Assembly (NCBI GenBank): GCA_019309685.1
Contig: JAFDFT010000212.1
Coordinates: 1 to 5,189 of the forward strand
Length of the DNA stretch: 5,189 bases
Direction: 5' to 3'
Source: Deltaproteobacteria bacterium
GTDB lineage: Bacteria; Desulfobacterota; Desulfobacteria; Desulfobacterales; JAABPS01
The stretch's first letter is position 1, and the number at the start of each line of letters is the position of its first letter. The position numbers and the translations under genes were made by a program. The notes beneath the pieces are model-generated. The model was not told the origin of the DNA and did no database searches. It worked only from the letters and a program-made list of their open reading frames with translations. Positions 1 through 4,944 of the stretch are shown here, piece by piece.

Positions 1-1348
1 CCGGATCCGTGAAGTCTGTCTGGGAAATATCATAGGATTCAACACCAACAACTCTGCCGCCGTTGGCCATTACCTCATCCCAGAATAAATTCATAAATAC
101 AGAGCCGTAATTTTCATTTGGATATAATACGGCAAAATTCTTCGATTTAAGTTTATTCATCGCATACGATACAATTGCCTTCACCTGCATGGATGGCGAT
201 AAAAAGTTTCTGAAAACAAAGTCTCCCTGGCTGGCAACATCATCTTTCTGCGTTAAAGCAACCATGGGTAGACCTCTATCCTGTGCTTCCAATGCTGCAG
301 ATTTGGCTTCCACCAGCGGTCCGATGATAGCAGCCGCTTTCGCGCTGGCGAGCTCTTTTATAGCGCTAACCACCTTTTCAGGCTCGGAGCCTGTATCTTT
401 AACAAGAATTTTAATTGCTGCGTATTTGGATTCGGAACTGAACTGAGCTAAAGCAAGTTCAATACCCTTTAAAGCTTTATCTCCATAAATTTTATAGGGA
501 CCGCTGAGAGGAAGCGCGCATCCAATCGTGTCCAGTTTGTATACTACTGTTTTTTGATTGATGATATCTATGAGTCTTCTCGCATCATATATATTTTTAT
601 CATCGGGACACCTGCTAATAAACTCAGAAAGAGCGCTTACCGCAGCACCCTCTCTGCCGGCGTTGTGAAAAATAAGTCCCAGCCTATACATAAAACAGAC
701 TTCTGAAGGCTTTTGCTTTAGCAGATTGAGCAGCGCTTTGGTATCTGCTGAACTAAGCTGTTCTGTGGCAGAATTCAGCTTTTCACTTATGTTATCCTTT
801 TCATAGCCACTCGTTTTCTCATATGCCTTTATGTAAAAATATACAGCATCCGCTGGAAACCCGGATTCCATATACGCATCCCCAATCAACGCGTATACTC
901 TAAGTGTATGAACCGGAGAAAGCGTGCCCTCCGGAATAGTCTTTGCCTCTTTTATCAACTCAATATATTTTCCTTCGTTGTATAGCAATCCGAGTATTTG
1001 AACTTTGGCATCCTGATAAAATGAACTATTTGGATATTTTTCAATAAGCTGCTCATAGGCATTTCTGGATTCCGTATTATTTCCCAAGGCTGAATAAATA
1101 GCCCCCATATTCATTAATGCAGCCTCCGCAGCAGGCCTGTTTGGATGCTTTGCAAGATATTCTTCATAAAGTATTAACGCTTCTGCATATACCCCTTGCT
1201 GAATCAATTTTTCAGCTTTTAAGAAAAGCACCTCTTCAGGCCCGGGTTCAACCCTTACCTTCACTGGCACAACTGCGGGTTTAGGCACACATGCCCCTAA
1301 TGCGAACAATAAAACGCAAACGATCAAAATATTTATTTTAAATTTCAT
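1..1348 (-). CDS. TPR-containing lipoprotein with periplasmic-binding (LpoA / ABC substrate-binding type) domain, C-terminus off the window
   Basis: The reading frame is open from ATG at 1348 to the left edge, giving 449 residues with no stop, so the gene is cut by the window. The N-terminus is a lipoprotein signal peptide: Lys2 and Lys4, a hydrophobic stretch at 5-19, and a lipobox L-G-A-C with the lipidated cysteine at residue 20. Val at +2 fits outer-membrane sorting by the E. coli rule. Residues about 40-110 read as two TPR-like helical pairs (A-L-x-x-Y-E-E-Y, then A-x-x-N-M-G-x-I-Y-x-x-L-G), and helical repeats continue to about 260. From Asp273 a type I periplasmic-binding fold begins (C-A-L-P-L-S-G-P, then G-I-E-L-A-L, and I-I-G-P-L at about 341-345). 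This architecture is shared by LpoA, the outer-membrane activator of a penicillin-binding protein, and by branched-chain amino-acid-type substrate-binding proteins. The ligand and partner cannot be told from here. The start is set by the signal peptide; no clear Shine-Dalgarno precedes it. Probably the first gene of a leftward unit. Confidence 0.9.
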   Translation of the reverse strand, partial: MKFKINILIVCVLLFALGACVPKPAVVPVKVRVEPGPEEVLFLKAEKLIQQGVYAEALILYEEYLAKHPNRPAAEAALMNMGAIYSALGNNTESRNAYEQLIEKYPNSSFYQDAKVQILGLLYNEGKYIELIKEAKTIPEGTLSPVHTLRVYALIGDAYMESGFPADAVYFYIKAYEKTSGYEKDNISEKLNSATEQLSSADTKALLNLLKQKPSEVCFMYRLGLIFHNAGREGAAVSALSEFISRCPDDKNIYDARRLIDIINQKTVVYKLDTIGCALPLSGPYKIYGDKALKGIELALAQFSSESKYAAIKILVKDTGSEPEKVVSAIKELASAKAAAIIGPLVEAKSAALEAQDRGLPMVALTQKDDVASQGDFVFRNFLSPSMQVKAIVSYAMNKLKSKNFAVLYPNENYGSVFMNLFWDEVMANGGRVVGVESYDISQTDFTDP

Positions 1349-1493
1349 AAGTATACTAAAATTCTTTAATATTTTATGGTTTAAGGCTGTACTTCTCTAT
1401 CAATTAAAATGGTCAATATCTAATAAAATGGCACCAGTGTTGCGTAATACATCACTATATCATCATTTTTTTTACTACATCTATAATATTGTT

Positions 1494-1505
1494 CAATAAT
1501 TATTG
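1494..1505. repeat. 12-base perfect palindrome CAATAATTATTG
   Basis: The sequence CAATAATTATTG equals its own reverse complement. Its core AATAATTATT occurs again inside the palindrome at 4286-4301, and the adjoining TATTGTTCAA (1487-1496) recurs at 4298-4307. It lies about 150 bases upstream of the leftward gene start. It could be an operator, but in such AT-rich DNA it may also be chance. Confidence 0.4.
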
Positions 1506-1522
1506 CAAGCAAGCTTTGATGG

Positions 1523-1539
1523 TTTCACAAAAAGTGAAA
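1523..1539. repeat. small hairpin TTTCAC-AAAAA-GTGAAA
   Basis: A perfect six-base stem (1523-1528 with 1534-1539) closes a five-A loop. It sits just before a TGACTTTTTAC motif (1544-1554). No T-tract follows directly on the plus strand, so I do not call it a terminator. Its role is unknown. Confidence 0.4.
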
Positions 1540-1657
1540 AACATGACTTTTTACGGACGTTTTAAGTAGGTTTAATAATAACAAAATAAAACGACTTAAC
1601 ACATAAAACATAAAACCAGAAACAGGATGAATTCGATTTTTTACGAATTTATCAATA

Positions 1658-1686
1658 TTGACATAAAACTGAATTCAGCTTATAAT
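1658..1686 (+). promoter_or_regulatory. perfect consensus sigma-70-type promoter
   Basis: TTGACA at 1658-1663 and TATAAT at 1681-1686 are separated by exactly 17 bases, so both boxes and the spacing match the housekeeping consensus. The expected transcript start is near 1693, leaving a leader of about 56 bases before the ATG at 1749. Such an exact match is uncommon in natural promoters and predicts strong, largely unregulated transcription of the DUF4124-like gene. The sequence is clear; activity is inferred. Confidence 0.85.
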
Positions 1687-1734
1687 TACAGTATTCATTT
1701 GTGTAAGATATCATGAATAAAAACACTTAAAATT

Positions 1735-1740
1735 AGGAGG
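1735..1740 (+). promoter_or_regulatory. ribosome binding site AGGAGG for the DUF4124-like gene
   Basis: AGGAGG lies eight bases before ATG 1749. A second in-frame ATG at 1758 is 17 bases away from it, so the spacing selects 1749 as the start. Confidence 0.85.
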
Positions 1741-1748
1741 ATTCATCA

Positions 1749-2333
1749 ATGATCCGAATGAAAATATTTTTATTTACCATACTTTTTATCCTATTTTCAG
1801 CATCATCTTCTATTGCCTTCTATGAGTACATTGATGAGCACGGTGTTACGCGATATACCGATGATATCAATGAAGTCCCTATTAACCAGCGTTACGGGAA
1901 AGAAGAATATAACGAAGCTAAATCATCCCCGGAAGATACAACCCCGGAAACCAAAAATACTACGGATACAAAGTCACCCACTTCTGCCAATACCAAAGAC
2001 AAAGAGATCGATTACGACGCGGCTCTCGAAAGCCTCAAAGAAAAACAACAAATGATGATAAAGGAAAGAAAAACCATTGAAAATGAAGATGATGAGCTTT
2101 TAAAGGATAAGTTAAAGCTAAAACCCGGAGACGACGTCGAAGAGTACAATGAACAAGCAGCGAAACTCAAAGAAAGGACAAAAGAGCTCGACGAAAAAAG
2201 AGAAGAATTTAATAGTAGACTTGATATTTTAAACGTTGAGATTGCAGAGTATAATGAAAAGGTCGCAAACAAACTTGAAGCCCAGCTTCAAGAATACGAG
2301 GCTATTAAAAGTAATAAAAGTGATAAACAATAA
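1749..2333 (+). CDS. secreted DUF4124-like coiled-coil protein
   Basis: This 194-residue protein begins with a Sec signal peptide (Arg3, Lys5, hydrophobic 6-18, likely cleavage after S-I-A at residue 23), with no lipobox cysteine, so it should be soluble in the periplasm or loosely envelope-bound. The mature start (about 25-47: Y-E-Y-I-D-E-H-G-V-T-R-Y-T-D) matches the DUF4124 pattern, a short beta motif of unknown function found at the N-terminus of many proteobacterial envelope proteins. A Thr/Ser/Pro/Lys-rich linker (about 59-85) leads to a Glu/Lys-rich helical part from about 88 to 186, broken near Pro126-Gly127 and probably forming coiled coil. There is no cysteine and no catalytic motif. 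It has its own consensus promoter and a strong ribosome binding site and appears to be a single-gene unit. The specific role is unknown; a structural or scaffolding part in the envelope is the simplest guess. Confidence 0.88.
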   Translation: MIRMKIFLFTILFILFSASSSIAFYEYIDEHGVTRYTDDINEVPINQRYGKEEYNEAKSSPEDTTPETKNTTDTKSPTSANTKDKEIDYDAALESLKEKQQMMIKERKTIENEDDELLKDKLKLKPGDDVEEYNEQAAKLKERTKELDEKREEFNSRLDILNVEIAEYNEKVANKLEAQLQEYEAIKSNKSDKQ

Positions 2334-2339
2334 TCTTCC

Positions 2340-2357
2340 CTGAAAAATTCTTTTCAG
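2340..2357 (+). terminator. weak terminator-like hairpin after the DUF4124-like gene
   Basis: CTGAAAA (2340-2346) pairs with TTTTCAG (2351-2357) around a four-base loop, seven bases after the stop codon. The position suits a terminator, but the stem is A/T-rich and no T-run follows, so it is at best a weak one. Confidence 0.3.
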
Positions 2358-2599
2358 CCATTTGTACACATCTATACACACCCATTGGATTTAACCAGTA
2401 GCCGGGAAATTGCTGAGTGTATTTTGATTTATTTACTATCCTTCATTGAACCCTTATCCGTTATTAGACACTTCGTTCCCTTTCTCTCTTTTTCTTATTT
2501 CTTTAAAATCGCTTCCGTAATCAGCACGTATCGGTTTTTTGAACCATATACCCTTTTCTTTCATTTTTCAGAAAAACACATTTTTCAACCTATCTCTGG

Positions 2600-2628
2600 T
2601 TGACAAACTTGCCTTTCTCATTAATTAT
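2600..2628 (+). promoter_or_regulatory. candidate sigma-70-type promoter for the aldolase gene
   Basis: A perfect TTGACA at 2600-2605 is followed after 17 bases by AATTAT (2623-2628), a four-of-six match to the -10 box; TATGCT at 2626-2631 is an alternative at 20 bases. A small inverted repeat CAACC/GGTTG (2586-2590, 2598-2602) overlaps the -35 box and could be an operator. The -35 is convincing, the -10 less so. Confidence 0.5.
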
Positions 2629-2704
2629 GCTAATGTAAAACGATTAAGTCCTATTATTCAAGTTTATCTAAAATAGCCTCTTCGCACAACAATAACAAAT
2701 ATTA

Positions 2705-2713
2705 AAAGGAGGT
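2705..2713 (+). promoter_or_regulatory. near-ideal ribosome binding site of the aldolase gene
   Basis: AAAGGAGGT is almost fully complementary to the usual 16S rRNA 3' end. Its GGAGG core lies seven bases before ATG 2720. This fixes the start and predicts efficient translation, as expected of a central metabolic enzyme. Confidence 0.85.
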
Positions 2714-2719
2714 CAGATT

Positions 2720-4015
2720 ATGCCAGATAGCAAAGCAAATAGTACAACAGATTTTCAAAAAGTTCTTGATATCGGTCGCCCTCCAAACATTAAAAGTCTT
2801 TTCCCTCATTCAAAAGCCCTCATCATCAGCGGAAAATTTATTGACCGGGCCATGGCTGAGAAAGGAAAAGCAATGACAATTGCCGCAAATGGCAGAAACC
2901 ATTTTGTTATAAAAGGAACACTTTTGGCTGCTCAAAGGGCAGGCGCGGCAATTATCATAGAAATAGCCAAATCAGAAGGAGGCACCAGCGCTTATTGTGC
3001 CGTTAACTACTGGAATATCGCCCGGCAAGTCAATGCGTTATGCAATGAACTCAGTATAACCATACCTGTTGCCTTACACGCGGACCATTATGGTATCAAA
3101 GGTGAAGAGGACATTAGAACAGCTAAAATCGAAATCCCCACCCTGTTTGAAGCGGGTATGACCTCTATAGCCATCGATGCATCTCATCTCCCGGATGATC
3201 AAAATTTACTTGCTAATATAGAGCTATATCCTTTTGTCCCAAAATGGGCCGGTCTTGAAACTGAGGTAGGTGAAATCAAGGGCAAGTCCGGACTTTCCAC
3301 AGTAGATGAAGCTCTTTTTCTCATAAAAGGTCTTAATGCAAATAACATTTTTCCTGACTGGATCGCGTTAAATAACGGCACGACACATGGCATTGAAGAA
3401 TCTGACCAGGGAATTCAAGTTGAATTAACAACACAAATTCATGATGCATTGTCTGATTACAATATATCTGGCGCACAGCATGGCACATCCGGCAACAGCT
3501 CTGATCGATTAAGGGAAATCGTTTCACAAACAAGAACAACAAAGGCTAATGTAGCCACTGCGCTCCAAATGATTTCATGGGGTCTTGAAGTAAACGATTA
3601 CGGCAATGCAATCCTCGATAAAAATGGTAATTTTATAAAGGTAAAGGACGAAGGTGTTACTGAAGCTAGATGGAAAGAGATGGTCGCTTATGCTGAGTCA
3701 AAAGAGATTAAAGGAGGAAACTATAAAAAACTGAATCTCCCCTTTGAAAATAAACTTTTTTCTCAACCCGAAGAAATACGGAACAGAATGGCAAAAAGAG
3801 TTGAAAACTTTGTGTATGAAATACTTGTAAACGTTTTCAACGCAAAAGATACTGCATCGATTGTGAATAACTCAATCCTTGAATTGGGGACTTACGATCC
3901 CGGCCCTAAAGCAAAACAAATTGAAGACCCGAATGAATGGACACCTGAACTGATATTAAAAAATGCTGCTTCTCTTTCTTCTGATAAGGGACCTGAAGGT
4001 AATTTTGATGATTAA
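2720..4015 (+). CDS. fba: class II fructose-bisphosphate aldolase family protein (divergent, long form)
   Basis: Class II aldolases use a divalent metal, usually zinc, to cleave fructose 1,6-bisphosphate reversibly to glyceraldehyde 3-phosphate and dihydroxyacetone phosphate, in the cytoplasm, for glycolysis and gluconeogenesis. In this 431-residue protein the hallmark V-A-L-H-A-D-H motif is at 117-123, supplying the catalytic Asp122 and metal ligand His123. An acidic E-T-E-V-G-E-I-K-G segment at 180-188, His223 in N-N-G-T-T-H-G and His254 in Q-H-G-T-S-G supply the other expected metal and phosphate-site residues. K-A-N-V-A-T at 275-280 matches the K-x-N-x-x-T substrate-loop pattern seen in KbaY/GatY-type enzymes. 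It is about 70-80 residues longer than E. coli FbaA (359), with extra sequence at the N-terminus and after about 290. Tyr124 follows D-H where family members usually have a small residue or His. It stands alone with its own promoter and ribosome binding site. Family membership is firm. The preferred substrate (fructose versus tagatose bisphosphate or another ketose phosphate) is less certain. Confidence 0.92.
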   Translation: MPDSKANSTTDFQKVLDIGRPPNIKSLFPHSKALIISGKFIDRAMAEKGKAMTIAANGRNHFVIKGTLLAAQRAGAAIIIEIAKSEGGTSAYCAVNYWNIARQVNALCNELSITIPVALHADHYGIKGEEDIRTAKIEIPTLFEAGMTSIAIDASHLPDDQNLLANIELYPFVPKWAGLETEVGEIKGKSGLSTVDEALFLIKGLNANNIFPDWIALNNGTTHGIEESDQGIQVELTTQIHDALSDYNISGAQHGTSGNSSDRLREIVSQTRTTKANVATALQMISWGLEVNDYGNAILDKNGNFIKVKDEGVTEARWKEMVAYAESKEIKGGNYKKLNLPFENKLFSQPEEIRNRMAKRVENFVYEILVNVFNAKDTASIVNNSILELGTYDPGPKAKQIEDPNEWTPELILKNAASLSSDKGPEGNFDD

Positions 4016-4044
4016 AAATGATAACTCACTAAAAAGCCCAATTC

Positions 4045-4057
4045 CAGCGTTGCGCTG
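4045..4057. repeat. hairpin CAGCG-TTG-CGCTG
   Basis: A perfect five-base stem with a three-base loop forms the left member of the hairpin array. Read on the minus strand it is followed nine bases later by TTTTT (4035-4031), a terminator-like arrangement. Confidence 0.6.
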
Positions 4058-4064
4058 CATCCTC

Positions 4065-4114
4065 GCCCTGTTAAATTCTCGCTCGGCGAGACGGCGGAGC
4101 CGATTTAACAGGGC
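4065..4114. repeat. 50-base palindrome that folds into a perfect three-way junction
   Basis: The outer arms GCCCTGTTAAAT (4065-4076) and ATTTAACAGGGC (4103-4114) are perfectly complementary over 12 bases. The 26 bases between them split without remainder into two further perfect hairpins: TCTCGC-TCG-GCGAGA (4077-4091) and CGGC-GGA-GCCG (4092-4102). Apart from the two three-base loops, every base is paired, so either strand can form a Y- or T-shaped structure. This exactness suggests selection or a mobile origin, not chance. Confidence 0.85.
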
Positions 4115-4126
4115 AAGTCACTGCGG

Positions 4127-4141
4127 CGTACTATAAGTACG
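4127..4141. repeat. hairpin CGTACT-ATA-AGTACG
   Basis: A perfect six-base stem with an ATA loop. Its centre CTATAAG is the same as the centre of the hairpin at 4188-4202, so the two share a design with different outer stem bases. Confidence 0.7.
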
Positions 4142-4151
4142 TCTCATTCCT

Positions 4152-4191
4152 CGGGATTTGCGCCGTTTGTTGGAGCAAAGCGGAAATCCCG
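4152..4191. repeat. long imperfect hairpin of the array
   Basis: CGGGATTT (4152-4159) pairs with AAATCCCG (4184-4191). Inside, CCGTTTG (4163-4169) pairs with CAAA and CGG (4176-4179, 4181-4183), leaving G4180 bulged, a GCG bulge on the left side and a six-base loop TTGGAG. Its right arm overlaps the hairpin at 4188-4202, so the two folds exclude each other. Confidence 0.65.
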
Positions 4192-4202
4192 CTATAAGCG
4201 GG
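4188..4202 (+). terminator. hairpin CCCGCT-ATA-AGCGGG with downstream T-run
   Basis: A perfect six-base, G+C-rich stem with an ATA loop is followed ten bases later by TTTTT (4213-4217). It is the best candidate to end the aldolase transcript, although the gap before the T-run is longer than in a classic intrinsic terminator. Confidence 0.4.
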
Positions 4203-4214
4203 AAACTTTACCTT

Positions 4215-4264
4215 TTTACTTTGCCATCACAATTTTGACTTTTTACAAAGTCATTCAAAGTAAA
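4215..4264. repeat. nested AT-rich inverted repeats
   Basis: TTTACTTTG (4215-4223) is the exact reverse complement of CAAAGTAAA (4256-4264). Within the interval, TGACTTT (4236-4242) and AAAGTCA (4247-4253) form a second perfect stem around a TTAC loop. This continues the palindromic character of the preceding array with very different base composition. The inner TGACTTTTTAC also occurs at 1544-1554. Confidence 0.6.
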
Positions 4265-4285
4265 CTTAATGCCTGAATCTTCTTA

Positions 4286-4301
4286 AATAATAATTATTAT
4301 T
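4286..4301. repeat. 16-base perfect AT palindrome upstream of the Nudix gene
   Basis: AATAATAATTATTATT is its own reverse complement and ends 47 bases before the Nudix start codon, within the likely promoter or leader. It shares the core AATAATTATT with the palindrome at 1494-1505. It may be an operator or a DNA-melting site; only the symmetry is certain. Confidence 0.45.
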
Positions 4302-4348
4302 GTTCAAAAAGATCAATCCTGTTCGAGAACGAAACATGAAATTTATAA

Positions 4349-4864
4349 ATGCAAGATAAAACACACTGCCACTTTTGCGGTTCACCTTTGATACGAAAAC
4401 ATGTTGAAGGCGCCGTGCGTCTTTTTTGTACACAGTGCAACGAACCAATTTATGAAAATCCAATCCCCGCAACCTGTCTTGTCCTGATTGACAATAAAGA
4501 AAGACTTCTTCTTGTTAAACGAAGTGTTGATCCTAAAAAAGGATCCTGGTGCCTTCCCGGCGGTTTCATGGAGCTTGGAGAAACACCTGAGCAAGCGGCT
4601 CTCAGAGAGCTGAAAGAAGAAACTGGGCTGTCCGGGCGGATTCAGATGCTTCTGGGTGTTACGTCAAACACCAGTTCACAATACAATACTGTTCTTATAG
4701 TTGGATATCTGATTAAAGAGTATTCAGGACCTCTTGAACCTGGGGATGATGCATCAGATGCCGCGTATTTTAACTATGATAAGCTTCCTGAGGTAGCCTT
4801 TGAAAGTCATATGAAATTTATTCGGATATATTACTCTGCATATGCTGAATTACCTAAATCCTAA
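4349..4864 (+). CDS. zinc-ribbon Nudix hydrolase
   Basis: Nudix enzymes cleave nucleoside diphosphates linked to another group, often ADP-ribose, NADH or damaged nucleotides, in the cytoplasm. The 171-residue product opens with a zinc ribbon, C7-x2-C10 and C27-x2-C30, as in NudC-like and COG1051-type proteins. The Nudix box is complete at 72-94: Gly72, then five residues, Glu78, then seven, Arg86-Glu87-Leu88-x-Glu90-Glu91-x-Gly93-Leu94; the metal-binding glutamates are all present. The S-Q-P-W-P-F-P-x-S motif that marks NADH pyrophosphatase (NudC) is absent after the box, so an ADP-ribose-type or other substrate is likelier, but it cannot be named. An in-frame stop lies immediately before ATG 4349, so the start cannot be earlier. 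There is no visible Shine-Dalgarno. The gene is separated from the aldolase by the repeat array and converges on hisF. Confidence 0.93.
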   Translation: MQDKTHCHFCGSPLIRKHVEGAVRLFCTQCNEPIYENPIPATCLVLIDNKERLLLVKRSVDPKKGSWCLPGGFMELGETPEQAALRELKEETGLSGRIQMLLGVTSNTSSQYNTVLIVGYLIKEYSGPLEPGDDASDAAYFNYDKLPEVAFESHMKFIRIYYSAYAELPKS

Positions 4865-4944
4865 AACTTAAAACCTAACACTTGCACACAATCCATATCT
4901 ATATGACCTTAAAAAACGAGTCGCCATAAATAGAGATTAGATGA

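Larger units (their letters stand above)
1349..1748. other. 400-base AT-rich divergent intergenic region
   Basis: This spacer separates the leftward lipoprotein gene from the rightward DUF4124-like gene, so it should hold promoters for both. I find a very strong rightward promoter near its right end, but no convincing leftward -35/-10 pair. It also carries a 12-base palindrome, a small hairpin and two copies of a TTTTTAC-type motif, listed separately. No reading frame here resembles a gene. Confidence 0.7.
2334..2719. other. 386-base intergenic region without a convincing gene
   Basis: Between the DUF4124-like gene and the aldolase gene the DNA is T-rich on the plus strand (especially 2440-2585). 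A 72-codon open frame at 2385-2603 starts with TTG, lacks a ribosome binding site and encodes a Phe/Ser/Ile-rich string as expected of T-rich non-coding DNA. The right third carries the promoter candidate and a roughly 85-90-base leader of the aldolase gene. I see no tRNA or recognisable riboswitch. Confidence 0.65.
4030..4218. repeat. REP-like hairpin array, possible small non-autonomous element or bidirectional terminator
   Basis: Starting 14 bases after the aldolase stop codon, this non-coding stretch is visibly richer in G+C than its flanks and is built almost wholly of inverted repeats: a 5-bp hairpin (4045-4057), a three-way-junction palindrome (4065-4114), a 6-bp hairpin (4127-4141), a long imperfect hairpin (4152-4191) and a 6-bp hairpin overlapping its end (4188-4202). 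The outer edges carry the inverted pair TAAAAAG (4030-4036) and CTTTTTA (4212-4218). Each strand therefore meets a hairpin, then 9-10 bases, then a run of five T, which would suit termination both ways. It encodes no protein. That it is a dispersed genomic repeat is inferred from its form. Confidence 0.65.

Noticed and set aside
189..446. 85-codon plus-strand open frame
   Set aside because: It lies antisense inside the well-supported lipoprotein gene, has no ribosome binding site, and its product matches no family I recognise.
1350..1411. Leftward promoter for the lipoprotein gene
   Set aside because: TTGACC and TTGATA occur on the minus strand and TATACT lies just before the ATG, but no pair has both acceptable spacing and a usable position.
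2012..2272. 86-codon minus-strand frame
   Set aside because: It is the antisense shadow of the coiled-coil gene; the Ser/Phe/Leu repetition simply mirrors Glu/Lys codons.
2385..2603. 72-codon frame starting with TTG
   Set aside because: No ribosome binding site, a Phe/Ser/Ile-rich product typical of T-rich non-coding DNA, and its end runs into the aldolase promoter.
4030..4218. CRISPR array
   Set aside because: The hairpins differ from one another in sequence and size; there are no identical direct repeats with regular spacers and no cas gene.
4321..4330. GTTCGAGAAC as a LexA-type operator
   Set aside because: The half-sites GTTC and GAAC are only two bases apart, which does not fit the LexA box spacings I know, and the centre is not symmetric.
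4266..4594. Minus-strand frames over the Nudix start
   Set aside because: They oppose a gene with a complete Nudix box and zinc ribbon and show no recognisable domain.
4894..4917. Terminator between the convergent Nudix and hisF genes
   Set aside because: CATAT/ATATG is a short A/T stem with a two-base loop, and the A-run at 4911-4917 lacks a proper hairpin on the hisF side, so I cannot support a terminator.
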